Positions 21,014-30,633 of a stretch of 64,000 bases of DNA are shown piece by piece. How positions within the stretch are numbered: the stretch's first letter is position 1; each line of letters opens with the position of its first letter. Source of the DNA: Viridibacillus soli (GTDB lineage: Bacteria > Bacillota > Bacilli > Bacillales_A > Planococcaceae); contig NZ_JAEOAH010000001.1 in the NCBI RefSeq assembly GCF_016612995.1, positions 186,001 through 250,000 of the forward strand, given 5' to 3'. Below the pieces are notes generated by a model that worked only from the letters and a program-made list of their open reading frames with translations, did no database searches and was not told the origin of the DNA. The translations under genes and the position numbers were made by a program.

Positions 21014-21658
21014 TCAATGTCCTCCCCCGTAATAATAAGGATTCTGTACCGCATTATAATAAGGGTGATAATTACTCATAGGGTCACTAGGTTGTTCTAT
21101 GTTGATATTTTCAGGTTGTGCCCCGCAATTATCTGTCGGCCCAATAAGTATTGTTTCGTTATTTAAAGGAGCTAGCGTTTTTTTCAATTGATTAAGATCT
21201 AAACAATAAGCATATGCAAGCACTTCAATCGGTGTTTTTGTAAGGAGGTCTGATCCTAATATAGATTCCGGATAAGGGGCATCAAATATAGCAAGTAAAT
21301 GCGTATTTTCTTTAGTACCTATCTCCCAATGCCACCAACCTTGAGGAATATTGGCGACTTGCCCAGGAGTAATCGGTATATGTGAGACTTTATTAGTAAA
21401 AGGATTTATTAAAGAAACCACTGCAGATCCTGAAATGCAGTAAACCAATTCTGAAGCATTTTGGTGATAATGTGGCTCAATAATCCGGTCTTTACTTAGA
21501 AAAATATCAAAGAGTGACACATTGCCTAGCGTATTTAAATTATTTCTCCCTAAACTATTAATAAAATTTTCATTGTTTCGCGTAAATAGTCGGTTTTTAT
21601 TTATATCAAAGAAAAATTCCACATCCGGCTTAGTAAAATCCATATCCGAATTTGCCAT
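21014..21658 (-). CDS. Cupin-domain protein with glycine/tyrosine-rich tail
   Basis: The 214-residue protein has one cupin barrel. Motif 1 is EPHYHQNASELVYCISGSA near residue 61 (two His and one Glu as metal ligands), followed by PGQVANIPQGWWHWE with the last His. Layout resembles oxalate decarboxylase-like single cupins, but substrate cannot be read from sequence. The C-terminus is a low-complexity stretch rich in Tyr, Asn and Gly (YHPYYNAVQNPYYYGGGH), similar in style to spore-coat protein tails. A spore-coat or sugar-modifying role is speculative. Confidence 0.75.
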   Translation of the reverse strand: MANSDMDFTKPDVEFFFDINKNRLFTRNNENFINSLGRNNLNTLGNVSLFDIFLSKDRIIEPHYHQNASELVYCISGSAVVSLINPFTNKVSHIPITPGQVANIPQGWWHWEIGTKENTHLLAIFDAPYPESILGSDLLTKTPIEVLAYAYCLDLNQLKKTLAPLNNETILIGPTDNCGAQPENINIEQPSDPMSNYHPYYNAVQNPYYYGGGH

Positions 21659-21763
21659 TGACTAAGAGCCCCTTTTCCCAAAAGAATTTGTTTCAAAGTA
21701 TTGTATGCGATTTTTATACGTGAGTGACAAATGCCTAGTTATTTTGTTTATTTCTCATAAATA

Positions 21764-21801
21764 AAAATCCAGGACACCCTTAAGTTAAGGATTTCCTGGA
21801 T
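21764..21801 (-). terminator. Terminator after the catalase gene
   Basis: On the minus strand AAUCCAGGA and UCCUGGAUU pair, enclosing an inner UCCUUAA hairpin, followed by UUUUAUUU. It lies about 25 bp beyond the catalase stop. Confidence 0.85.
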
Positions 21802-21827
21802 TATTCCGCTAAATTATTCGATTATTA

Positions 21828-23867
21828 TCAGGCACGTTGCCAGAAACGGTGTATCGTCATCGCTTCTATAAATTGATTCGCAAACGTTGTTGGATTCTGT
21901 TCGACTAAAACGCCTGGCTTCCCTAAAATACCAATTGATTGTAAGATTGGTGCAGCCAACTTTGAAGCGCCAATCGGTTTGAAATGATTATATGTTTCTA
22001 TCACATACGACTTCGTTTTCCACAGGAAATTGTCACTTACATCTTGCCCTGCCCCAATATACAGTCCATCATACAAAAGCGGTGATCCAGTTAAAAAGCT
22101 ATCATCCACTTTCAATTCAACCCCGTCAGTACCTCTTACTACACCTAATTCATCATGAATAATAACAGGTTGAAGTCCTGCTTGTTTCCATTGCTCTAAG
22201 AAATAGGAAGTCTCTCTACCATTAAACCCGGTTTCAAGAATTACACCTACTTTTAAAGTATTTGGAAAAACTTTAGTGTTAAATAGACTTAAGGCCGGTG
22301 ATGATTTTGTCACTTGAGACTCCTGTACATTCGGAACAATAGCACCTATAGCTTTAGCCACATATGTCGCCAATTCTGTACTAATTCTAGCTAACATATT
22401 AACGACTTGTTGACGCACAGAGACACTTTGCACCTTGCCTAATTCAAAGCTAAAAGCATGCATAATATGATCTTTTTCTATAGGTGACATGCTATTCCAA
22501 AACATTCTTGCCTGTGAAAAATGATCTTCAAAACTTTTAGCAGTTGCCCTCACCTTTCTCCCTTCGACGAAAGAAGGATAGGTGACAAATCCACCTTTTG
22601 AACCCGGAACAGTATACGGTGTATTTTCTGCAAGAGAGTTTTTATGATAAGCTATTCGATCTTTATCAATGATATATCGCGCAGCACCATCCCTTTGATT
22701 ATTATGAAACGGACATATCGGACGGTTAATAGGTAATTCCTGATGATTCGTTCCTACACGATAGAACTGTGTATCCGAATAAGAAAACAGACGCCCTTGT
22801 AATAGGGGATCATTTGAAAAATCAATACCACGCACAATATTTCCAGGGTGAAGTGCGACTTGCTCCGTTTCCGCGAATACATTGTCAACATTGCGATTTA
22901 ATGTGATTTTGCCAATTATTTTAACCGGTATATCTTCTTCAGGCCATATTTTCGTTGCATCTAATATATCAAAGTCGTACTTAAATTCATCTTCCTCTTC
23001 TAGTACCTGTATACCGAGTTCATATTCTGCATAGTTGCCTTTTTCAATATTCGTCCATAAATCCCTTCTATGATAATCCGAATCAGCACCACCTATTTTC
23101 TGTGCCTCATCCCAAATAAGAGATCGTAAACCGAGTACTGGCTTTATATGAAATTTTACAAACCTTGATTTACCCTGTTCATTAACTAAACGGAATGTAT
23201 TTACACCAAAGCCTTGCATCATTCGGAAGCTTCTAGGAATTGTACGGTCAGACATGATCCACATGGCCATATGCGCAGACTCCTGGTTGTTTGCTATGAA
23301 ATCCCAAAATGTATCATGCGCTGTTTGTCCTTGTGGAATTTCATTATTAGGCTCAGGTTTAACAGCATGGATCAAATCAGGAAACTTAATGCTATCTTGG
23401 ATGAAAAACACCGGAATATTATTTCCTACTAAATCAAAGTTACCTTCTTCGGTATAAAATTTAATCGCAAATCCACGAACATCTCGATTCGTTTCATTTA
23501 CTCCTTTAGAACCCGCTACCTGTGAAAAGCGAATAAATAACGGGGTTTTGACAGCAGGGTTTTGAAGGAAATTTGCCATTGTTAATTCTTTTTGTGAAGC
23601 ATACAATTCAAATTCACCATACGCCCCATATCCACGGGCATGCACAACTCTTTCAGGAATACGTTCTCGGTCAAAATGAGCCATTTTTTCTCTGAATATA
23701 AAATCTTCAATTAACGTTGGACCACGGTCGCCTGCATTTAATGAATTCTCATCATCAGAAATTTTAACCCCTTCATTTGAAGTTAAAATTTCCCCCTCAT
23801 TTTCACGTATGAACTGTTGTAGCTGTTGTTCCTTTTTATTCATTTTATTTTCTTCATTTTTTTTCAT
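21828..23867 (-). CDS. katE: Large-subunit haem catalase (KatE/HPII type)
   Basis: Decomposes hydrogen peroxide. The 679-residue size and the C-terminal class-I-glutaminase-like domain (from about 525, KVGVILETGFNGRETSYF) mark the large clade-2 catalases. Catalytic His is in ERVVHARGYGAYG near residue 80, the Asn in FFIQDSIKFPD, and the proximal haem Tyr in LFSYSDTQFYR near 365. The ATG at 23867 has GAGGTGG upstream. It stands alone between terminators. In B. subtilis the comparable enzyme is controlled by the general stress sigma factor; I could not identify such a promoter here. Confidence 0.95.
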   Translation of the reverse strand: MKKNEENKMNKKEQQLQQFIRENEGEILTSNEGVKISDDENSLNAGDRGPTLIEDFIFREKMAHFDRERIPERVVHARGYGAYGEFELYASQKELTMANFLQNPAVKTPLFIRFSQVAGSKGVNETNRDVRGFAIKFYTEEGNFDLVGNNIPVFFIQDSIKFPDLIHAVKPEPNNEIPQGQTAHDTFWDFIANNQESAHMAMWIMSDRTIPRSFRMMQGFGVNTFRLVNEQGKSRFVKFHIKPVLGLRSLIWDEAQKIGGADSDYHRRDLWTNIEKGNYAEYELGIQVLEEEDEFKYDFDILDATKIWPEEDIPVKIIGKITLNRNVDNVFAETEQVALHPGNIVRGIDFSNDPLLQGRLFSYSDTQFYRVGTNHQELPINRPICPFHNNQRDGAARYIIDKDRIAYHKNSLAENTPYTVPGSKGGFVTYPSFVEGRKVRATAKSFEDHFSQARMFWNSMSPIEKDHIMHAFSFELGKVQSVSVRQQVVNMLARISTELATYVAKAIGAIVPNVQESQVTKSSPALSLFNTKVFPNTLKVGVILETGFNGRETSYFLEQWKQAGLQPVIIHDELGVVRGTDGVELKVDDSFLTGSPLLYDGLYIGAGQDVSDNFLWKTKSYVIETYNHFKPIGASKLAAPILQSIGILGKPGVLVEQNPTTFANQFIEAMTIHRFWQRA

Positions 23868-23923
23868 ATAACCACCTCAAACATACTCTATGCACATACA
23901 CTTTTCATTAGTAGTAAAACCAT

Positions 23924-23966
23924 AAAAATACCACCTAGTTGATTTGATACGTCAACTAGGTGGTGC
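23924..23966 (-). terminator. Terminator or attenuator between dacC and katE
   Basis: ACCACCTAGTTGA pairs perfectly with TCAACTAGGTGGT (13 bp), followed on the minus strand by ATTTTTA. It lies just past the dacC-like stop. Confidence 0.9.
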
Positions 23967-23976
23967 TATTTTCTAC

Positions 23977-25440
23977 CTATAATTCTTTTGCAATGACCGT
24001 TACAATATCATCAATGGCAGGAATGGTGTCTGATTTATTTTGTACAAGGATGCTGAAAATGTACCACTTTCCGCTATCTGCTTGGACATAACCACTTAAT
24101 GTATTGACATCATTTAAGCCACCTGTTTTTGCAAATACCTTTCCAGCTGTTACTGGATCCTTAAAGCGATTACGTAACGAGCCACCAATCATACGTTCAG
24201 AATTTGCCGCTACTGGTAAACTAGTGTAAAACGTTTTATACCAAGTTTTTTCTTTTTGCACTTTGTAAAGTAATTGCGTAAATTCATTACTCGATACACT
24301 ATTCTTGTGGGACATGCCGGAGCCATCTTCAAAGGTCCATGCCCGAATATTTAGTTTCAATAATTCACCATATTTTCTTACGACTTGTAACCCTGCTTTC
24401 GTACTACCTTCACTCTTCTCCACTCGCCCCATTGTTTTCACTAAAATATCTGCAATCCCATTATTACTCAGCTTCATATATGGAATCATGATTTCTTTAA
24501 GCGGTATCGATTTTTTTCCCGCAAGTAAAGTAGCTATTTTAGGCGTCTTGGATAACTTAATCACATGCTCACTATTAAATTTAATACCTGCATCCTTTAA
24601 AACTTTTTGAAACAAAGATAATGTGTATAATGTCGGGTGCTCTACAGTGATCCATTCTCGCTCTGTTTGACCTATTGGTAAATTTCCACTAATAACAATT
24701 TGGTTGGACTTGTAGTGTCGCGTAATTTCTAATGTGTTCTTTTCATTTGCGTCTACCGTTTTCACCTTATTGATAAGTTTCATATTCCCGATATATGGCG
24801 TAACTTTAATGGTAGGAACTTTAGCACCTTCTTTTATCGCAACATCCACAATAACTGTTCCTGTATCGTAATCTGTATTAGGTGCAGTCGTTAGCGCTGT
24901 AATCGGAGCGGCATAATAATAGGGCTCATCATCCCATTCAATTCCCGGCGTTAGTAAATCATCATCAAACCAAGTATCATCCCCTATTAAATGACCATCC
25001 ACCGTTTGCACACCTTTAGACTTTAATGTCTTTGCAAACTGCTCCAAATCCTCTTTAGATAATGTCGGGTCACCCTCTCCTCTTATGTACAAGTCACCCT
25101 TTAAAAGCCCATTCACAATTTTACCATTCGTATATAACTGTGTTTTAAAACGATAGTCGTTGCCAAGCACATCTAATGCCGCCGCAGATGTCAACAACTT
25201 CATATTCGACGCCGGTTTAATCTCTTTACTCCCTTTGTATGAATACAGCATCTGCCCAGAATCCTTCTGGCGTACAGAAATACTCACCTCTGCCCCGTCC
25301 AACTTTTCCTTTATAATGGTTTCAACGTCATCTCTGAGTTGGGATACATCCTGAGTACCAGCGTCAATCGTATTGCCAAATAGTAATACGCTAAGCATTA
25401 GCATGACTACTTTCAATAATAAGGAAAGCTTTCTCTGCAT
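23977..25440 (-). CDS. dacC: D-alanyl-D-alanine carboxypeptidase, S13 family (DacC/PBP4a-like)
   Basis: Low-molecular-weight penicillin-binding protein that trims peptidoglycan peptides outside the cell. The three active-site motifs are SNMK near residue 80, SNN in KLSNNGIADI, and KTG in FAKTGGLNDVN, with the large S13 insertion between the first and second. The N-terminus is a signal peptide (MQRKLSLLLKVVMLMLSVLL). I start at the ATG at 25440 because AAAAAGGGG is spaced correctly; in-frame starts at 25446 and 25473 are poorer. About 487 residues, close to B. subtilis DacC. Confidence 0.94.
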   Translation of the reverse strand: MQRKLSLLLKVVMLMLSVLLFGNTIDAGTQDVSQLRDDVETIIKEKLDGAEVSISVRQKDSGQMLYSYKGSKEIKPASNMKLLTSAAALDVLGNDYRFKTQLYTNGKIVNGLLKGDLYIRGEGDPTLSKEDLEQFAKTLKSKGVQTVDGHLIGDDTWFDDDLLTPGIEWDDEPYYYAAPITALTTAPNTDYDTGTVIVDVAIKEGAKVPTIKVTPYIGNMKLINKVKTVDANEKNTLEITRHYKSNQIVISGNLPIGQTEREWITVEHPTLYTLSLFQKVLKDAGIKFNSEHVIKLSKTPKIATLLAGKKSIPLKEIMIPYMKLSNNGIADILVKTMGRVEKSEGSTKAGLQVVRKYGELLKLNIRAWTFEDGSGMSHKNSVSSNEFTQLLYKVQKEKTWYKTFYTSLPVAANSERMIGGSLRNRFKDPVTAGKVFAKTGGLNDVNTLSGYVQADSGKWYIFSILVQNKSDTIPAIDDIVTVIAKEL

Positions 25441-25993
25441 ATACATCCCCTTTTTTATTTTGATCAAGTTCAATAAAAATCACCTTTGACCAATAGCTTA
25501 TGCAGTCTATTTCCCTAAGATACGAGCAAAATTGTCTACAGTCGTTTTGAATACAGTTTATATAAAATTCTTATTAAGCAAATAGCCTCCACAATAGTCC
25601 CAAAAGAATAATTCATATCAAAATTCCCTAACGTCACCGTTACTTCATTTGTTAACATTTTTTCTACTGAAACATAATTAAATAGAGAGAGTGATGAGAA
25701 TTTATACAATAGAAGAATATCATTTAGAAAGCACCCTGCATCTTAACCAACGCTCGTCATATTCTTGAAAATCAGATATAAACTACATCTTCTATTCTCC
25801 TTTTCAACAAAACCTATAACAATATTATTAAATCAAAGTTGTACAGAAATAAAAAATCTATCCGAATTTATTAGCTTTTACTTTTTGCACATAATGTAAA
25901 TGTAGATTCGTCAAAGAAAATAATATTACCTACTTATAAGACTAGGTGTTAAAATAAAGTGGAATTTAATTTATGGTAATGGAGGATTAAGTA
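25441..25993. other. Gene-free stretch between dacC and fabZ
   Basis: AT-rich, about 550 bp. It should contain both divergent promoters. The only coding hint is a 24-codon frame at 25694 on the plus strand (MRIYTIEEYHLES) that ends quickly and could be a gene fossil. I see no hairpin or repeat that I can support. Confidence 0.5.
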
Positions 25994-26419
25994 TTGTTTG
26001 ATACTCAAAGAATTAAAGATATTATTAAGCATCGCTATCCATTTCTTTTAGTAGATAGAGTTTTAGAATTAGAAGAGGGAAAAAGAGCAGTTGGCATTAA
26101 AAATGTGACTGCAAATGAAGAGTTTTTCAATGGGCATTTTCCTAATTATCCGGTTATGCCAGGAGTATTAATTGTAGAGGCATTAGCTCAAGTAAGTGCA
26201 GTTGTTATGCTCACGAAAGAAGGAAATCAAGGACGACTAGGTCTTTTAGCTGGTATAGATAAATGTCGATTTAAACGGCAAGTAAAGCCAGGAGATCAAC
26301 TACGTCTCGAAGTTGAAATTACTCGTGTAATAGGTCCTATTGGGAAAGGAAAAGGAATAGCTACAGTTGATGGAAAAATTGTTTGCGAGACAGCTTTAAC
26401 ATTTGCATTTGGTGATTAA
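25994..26419 (+). CDS. fabZ: 3-hydroxyacyl-[acyl-carrier-protein] dehydratase FabZ
   Basis: Hot-dog fold dehydratase of fatty acid elongation. The 141-residue protein has the catalytic His in [21 protein letters not shown] near residue 50, with the conserved Glu of that helix, and the family start [14 protein letters not shown]. Start is TTG at 25994 with GGAGG at correct spacing. It stands alone between dacC and a glycosyltransferase rather than in the locus usual for Bacillus, so it might be a second copy; that needs the rest of the genome. Confidence 0.95.
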   Translation: MFDTQRIKDIIKHRYPFLLVDRVLELEEGKRAVGIKNVTANEEFFNGHFPNYPVMPGVLIVEALAQVSAVVMLTKEGNQGRLGLLAGIDKCRFKRQVKPGDQLRLEVEITRVIGPIGKGKGIATVDGKIVCETALTFAFGD

Positions 26420-26554
26420 TACACCGCTTGAATTCAATTGTTTTTTAGGGGTTAACATAAATTTACCTCAAAATTATTTCGCCCTATTCGGGTGATATAT
26501 GTCCTTTTAAATTTTTCTTACTGAAATAGACGGATGCTTTAATTGGATAAAAAT

Positions 26555-26598
26555 AAAAAAGGAAACACAAATTAGACATGTCTAATTTGTGTTTCCTC
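26555..26598 (-). terminator. Long perfect-palindrome terminator
   Basis: GGAAACACAAATTAGACA is followed directly by its exact reverse complement (26561-26596). A run TTTTTTATTTTT follows on the minus strand, so it most likely ends the glycosyltransferase transcript and may also stop fabZ read-through. Confidence 0.85.
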
Positions 26599-26744
26599 TA
26601 AACTCTAAAGAGATCGAGCCCCTAACCTAAATATAAAAATCTATAGGACTCGTATTATTTTTAGTTTTGTTAAATTGCATTATTGAATTTTTCATCTTAT
26701 TTCACTAATGCATTCCATGTTTTTTTGCTACCGAAGCCTCATAG

Positions 26745-27506
26745 CTATCTTTCTTGGTTATCATAATATGTTTTATCCGCATATTTTCGATCATTTCCCT
26801 TTAGATAGGCTAAAATTATTTGCGGTTGTTTGAGTAAAGCCCAGTCTCCATATGCATCAAATCTTCTGCATGAAGTAATCATGCCATTTTTAATTGTACC
26901 GTACTTTTTATTATTCTTCTTGCCCCATTCTTTTAATCGTTTAGCAAAATCCGCATCTTCCGCCATAAGCATTCTTTCATTAAATCCCTTGATTGCCATA
27001 AAGTCTTTTTTATAGCACCAGAAAATCCCTACAGATATGGGTCCATACTTAAAGAGCAGTGGGACTATTATTAATATTGCAGATACGATGATTCCTAAAG
27101 AAACTCGTTCAAACTTCCCGTTTACCCCACCGCCAATGTATTTTCCTGAAGCTAAGTGCTTATCTACATTAGATAACATATTCTCTGTCATCTGGGTATC
27201 AGCATCTATAGTGATGATTATTTCACCTCTCGCTATTTCAGCACCCGCATTTCGGATTTTAGATAAGTTTTTATCGTTATTTTTTAATGTAATACAATTA
27301 TAAGACTGTGCTATTTCCTCAGTTTTGTCAGTACAACGATTTACTACAACTATAACTTCTGTCTGATTTGTAAATGCTTTTGATGCCTCAGTAATTGAAT
27401 CCAAACATTTTCCAATGTATTTTTCTTCATTATGTGCAGGGATTATTATGGAAAACTTAATATTCTCTTTAAGTTCACCTCTTGAAGATTTATTTGTTTC
27501 TGTCAT
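26745..27506 (-). CDS. Family 2 glycosyltransferase
   Basis: The 253-residue protein has the GT-A start FSIIIPAHNEEKYIGKCLDS near residue 18, the nucleotide-sugar aspartates in TIDADTQM near 97, and a later AEDADFAKRLKEWGKK acidic motif. A hydrophobic stretch (VSAILIIVPLLFKYG, near 140) suggests membrane contact. Such enzymes add sugars to envelope lipids or glycans; donor and acceptor are not predictable. No neighbouring sugar-pathway genes. It borders the decaying accessory corridor. Confidence 0.88.
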   Translation of the reverse strand: MTETNKSSRGELKENIKFSIIIPAHNEEKYIGKCLDSITEASKAFTNQTEVIVVVNRCTDKTEEIAQSYNCITLKNNDKNLSKIRNAGAEIARGEIIITIDADTQMTENMLSNVDKHLASGKYIGGGVNGKFERVSLGIIVSAILIIVPLLFKYGPISVGIFWCYKKDFMAIKGFNERMLMAEDADFAKRLKEWGKKNNKKYGTIKNGMITSCRRFDAYGDWALLKQPQIILAYLKGNDRKYADKTYYDNQER

Positions 27507-27743
27507 ACTTCACCTCTCCTTTATAATTTTACTTCCTATCACCATAATAATTGAATTATATATCTTTTATGTTAACTATTGTATATTATGAACGCGTTTT
27601 TGCCTTAAAACAACGATGAACCGTTTGTAAAAAATTGAGTAATTTGTGTATATAACGCAGGATTTTTTGAGTAGTAAAAAGAAGGTATTAAGGATGAAAA
27701 AGTTAATTTTTATTACACAAACATAAATTTGGGAGTATTCTTA

Positions 27744-28211
27744 ATGATAAATTTTTTTTGAGTATAACTGGCAGGTAAGAGACGAATGGTTTGAATGGTG
27801 TAATCAATTAACAAGCAAAGATTTATTAAAAGAGCGCATCGGGGGAACAGGCAGTATTTTATATACTCTATTTCATGTCATTGACGTTGAATATAGCTGG
27901 CTTAATGCTATTCAAGGTAAAGAAGATATCGTTATTCATTTTAATAATTACAATACCCTTGATGCAGTTAAATCTCTCCCAGATACATTTCATGATGAAA
28001 TAGTCGGCTTTTACAAACAAATTTAGAAAAGTTAAAAGATGAACTTGTAACTGTACCATGGGATAAAGATACATATACACTGAATTAGATTTTGCACCAT
28101 ATAATTGCTCACGAAATTCATCATGTTGGCCAACTTTCTGTTTGGGCAAGAGAGTTAGAATTAAATCCAGTACTGGCCAATTTCATTGGAAGATATATTG
28201 AAACCATTTGA
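27744..28211 (+). pseudogene. DinB/YfiT-family protein, pseudogene
   Basis: A DinB-like four-helix protein can be read across three lesions. After ATGATAAA a run of eight T (seven expected) shifts the frame; the correct frame then reads EYNWQVRDEWFEWCNQLTSK and ILYTLFHVIDVEYSWL. A second frameshift lies near 28015-28022 before NLEKLKDELVTVPWD. An in-frame TAG at 28086-28088 precedes HHIIAHEIHHVGQLSVWARE. The metal-binding histidines (FHVIDVE, AHEIHHVGQL) are recognisable. GGGAG lies upstream of the ATG. Intact relatives are about 155 residues. It is dead in this strain unless sequencing error explains three changes. Confidence 0.85.
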
Positions 28212-28225
28212 TACTGTCCGAACTA

Positions 28226-28263
28226 AAATTAATAGTTAGGAAAAATTTCCTAACTATTAATTT
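28226..28263 (+). terminator. Perfect inverted repeat after the DinB pseudogene
   Basis: AAATTAATAGTTAGGAAA and its reverse complement are separated by two bases at 28226-28263. It lies 15 bp past the pseudogene stop and looks like its old terminator. Confidence 0.65.
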
Positions 28264-28389
28264 AATAAGTAAAAATACTAATAGCCTTTCTCCTTTTTTA
28301 ACAATTCCTCATATGTTACAAGCCTGCGCCAACTTTTCCATATAGTAAAAAACACACCCTGTTCGATATGCTTTTATGATATTTTTTTG

Positions 28390-29079
28390 CTATTTCACTC
28401 TTAATACTTGTCCAACGTTTATCGTATAATTACTGTCAAGACTATTCCATTCTTTGATCTGATCAGCTGTACTACCATATTTTATACCCAACGAATAAAC
28501 GGTATCTCCTGAAACCACTGTATGAAAAGTAGCTGAATCTTTATTTGGGAGATTAAAGCACTTAACCAAACCATTTACATGCCCACGTGCTATATTCGTA
28601 ATCCAAGCATCACTTTTCATTTTAGCAGCATCATTTGCAGTATCGATAAAGCCATTTTCAGTTAAAATCGCAGGCATATTTGATTCGCGTAATACATGGA
28701 AATCGGATTGTTTTTTCCCACGATCCGTTAATTGGTTCAACTTTTGAACTTCTGAGTGAATGTAATTTTGATACGTTGTAGAGGGTGCGCCAACCCCTGG
28801 ATATACATAACTTTCAAACCCAGTTCCTCCGCCAGAATTAATATGGACCGATAGGAAATAGTCCGCACTCCATCCATTTGCTGCGTTCGTTCGATCCGAC
28901 AGACTTGGGAAAGTGTCTCCTGTACGAGACATTAAGATAGATACATTACTATATTCTGCTGTCAGAATGTTTCTAATTTTCATCCCAATTTTTAGCGTAA
29001 TATCTTTCTCCTGAATCCCATTTGCTGTTGCTCCTGAATCGCTCCCACCATGTCCTGGATCAATAAAGATTTTCACCAT
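28390..29079 (-). CDS. N-acetylmuramoyl-L-alanine amidase with C-terminal LysM domain (CwlC-like)
   Basis: Zinc amidase that cuts the lactyl-peptide bond of peptidoglycan. Amidase_3 motifs are DPGHGGSDSGA near residue 8, a Glu near residue 24 (IQEKDITLK), LSVHINSGGG near 75, and the catalytic Glu in ILTENGFIDT. A LysM repeat (FHTVVSGDTVYSLGIKYG) covers the last 45 residues. I start at the ATG at 29079 after AAAGGGGATG. There is no signal peptide, which fits either a mother-cell lysis enzyme like CwlC or a phage endolysin. Its place in a phage-like corridor keeps both options open. Confidence 0.9.
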   Translation of the reverse strand: MVKIFIDPGHGGSDSGATANGIQEKDITLKIGMKIRNILTAEYSNVSILMSRTGDTFPSLSDRTNAANGWSADYFLSVHINSGGGTGFESYVYPGVGAPSTTYQNYIHSEVQKLNQLTDRGKKQSDFHVLRESNMPAILTENGFIDTANDAAKMKSDAWITNIARGHVNGLVKCFNLPNKDSATFHTVVSGDTVYSLGIKYGSTADQIKEWNSLDSNYTINVGQVLRVK

Positions 29080-29670
29080 ACTAACATCCCCTTTGTTTGA
29101 ATTTTGTAAGTACTTACAACCCAACAATATACGAACATTAGTTCTAAATCAAATAATTATTTAATATTTTACAAAATTAGTTATTAATACCTAATTATTA
29201 TCTTCATTCTGCTAGTAGTGATCAATTAGATTTTATAGTGTTAGCGGTTTTTTGCTCCTTTTACATAACAATCTATCTTGTACTGACCATTCGAAATATA
29301 AAATGTATTCACCTACTTCTCTGCAAATCTACATAACTAATTAAATAATCAGTAGTTTCCACAACACCCAATTCTGTTGTCTCTTGTATTTGCTTCAACC
29401 ATTCTTTATATATTTTATAAATCCATTTTTGTCCGTCTCTCATATGTTTAGAAATTAGCAACCAATAGTAGATTTTTTGCAAATGGTTCGTTTAAGCCAC
29501 TTCTTGTGCTAATGAAGGCAATACTTGGAGCGATGATTCATTAATACATTAATTAATGAATAGATTTGTCTTGATAACCTCCTGATGAAGAATGATCTGT
29601 TCATTTTTTTAAGCGGTCCCTCTATACATGTAGCAACATGCATAGGGGCCTCTTTCGCTATATGGAATTA
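29080..29670. other. Gene-free stretch with a possible gene fossil and a hairpin
   Basis: About 590 bp without a credible complete gene. On the minus strand 29309-29443 reads 44 codons beginning MRDGQKWIYKIYKEWLKQ and ending in TDYLISYVDLQRSR; the frame continues upstream to a stop without a start, so it looks like the tail of a lost gene. A hairpin at about 29613-29656 (GGTCCCTCTATACATGT with an imperfect complement) is of unclear direction. Confidence 0.45.
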
Positions 29671-30360
29671 TTAACTTTTGTTATTTCCCTCAAAAATCCT
29701 TTCAGTCTTATCTTGTAAACAAAACACCTCCACCCCATTATTTATAGCTGATAGTTTTGTATATCTTTCATCGAAATTTTCACTTGTATAATCATTAAAA
29801 AGTGACAAGAATGTATTATCTGTTAGCTGTATACTTGTACTATCTACTGCAAAATAATAACCAATAGCTTGTTGTTGGTAGGTCTTCTTATATGCATTCA
29901 GTTCTTGGGTCATTTCTATAATCGAGTGCAGGTTGTTGATAGTTAATTGTTCGTTGAGTTGATTGATGAGAGGAACATTGACTGATGCTTCACATACACC
30001 ACATATTTCAAATACATCTGGAGCCGGATCTTCTATCCAACCAAGCACATCCACTTCATTACCTTCTTCGTCGAAATACAAGCCACCATCCATGTATCCA
30101 CCAGATTTATATACTTTATAAATTTTCCCGTTCACAGTTTTCATTTCGAGACTGTTCGAATGAGGTAGATGATGAAAGCGAATATAGTCGCCAGGGTTGG
30201 ATTTACGAAAAACTTTCCGCAGCTTCTTGCCCTTATAAATAATGGTTTCAGCCGCTTCCTCACTCTCCTGTATTGCAACATTTTGCGAATTTAATTGCTT
30301 ATCCAAATTTCCTAAGACAGCTACAAACTTTGAATTTATTAAATGCTCAAATTGTTTCAT
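29671..30360 (-). CDS. Hypothetical protein, 229 aa
   Basis: I do not recognise this family. The product is soluble, acidic and without signal peptide. A middle segment reads VYKSGGYMDGGLYFDEEGNE, followed by a CGVCEAS pair of cysteines near residue 120 that could bind metal. The C-terminal third is helical. The ATG at 30360 begins MKQFEHLINSKF; GGGAGG precedes it. It lies between a LysM amidase and a degraded XRE gene in a mobile-element-like context, so a phage origin is plausible but unproven. Confidence 0.65.
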   Translation of the reverse strand: MKQFEHLINSKFVAVLGNLDKQLNSQNVAIQESEEAAETIIYKGKKLRKVFRKSNPGDYIRFHHLPHSNSLEMKTVNGKIYKVYKSGGYMDGGLYFDEEGNEVDVLGWIEDPAPDVFEICGVCEASVNVPLINQLNEQLTINNLHSIIEMTQELNAYKKTYQQQAIGYYFAVDSTSIQLTDNTFLSLFNDYTSENFDERYTKLSAINNGVEVFCLQDKTERIFEGNNKS

Positions 30361-30525
30361 GCCAATGCCTCCCTAAATTTACGGATTCATATATCCACTT
30401 GTAGTTTTCCATACACTGATGAAAAAATGCGCTGGAATTATACTTTAGAAACTGATCCATTTTAATCGCTTTAACTTAAAACTTGATCTGCCAGAAAGAT
30501 GCTCGGCAATCTAATCCTCTTTTAA

Positions 30526-30545
30526 AATCCGATAAAATTCGGATT
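30526..30545. promoter_or_regulatory. Operator-like palindrome TCCG-N8-CGGA, site 1
   Basis: AATCCGATAAAATTCGGATT is a near-perfect palindrome with half-sites TCCG and CGGA eight bases apart. Two more sites with the same spacing lie at 30768 and 30820, next to an XRE repressor gene. Confidence 0.6.
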
Positions 30546-30633
30546 ATATATCAAATAAAATAGAATCTGAATTGACTCGATATCATTTTTAGATACTTGA
30601 CAATAAACTTCTAGATATATGTGTAGTGTTTTT

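Noticed and set aside
25694-25768. 24-codon frame between dacC and fabZ
   Set aside because: Too short and without support from a family; mentioned only as a possible fossil.
29613-29656. Hairpin as a definite terminator
   Set aside because: Imperfect stem, no clear U run in either direction, so direction and role are uncertain.
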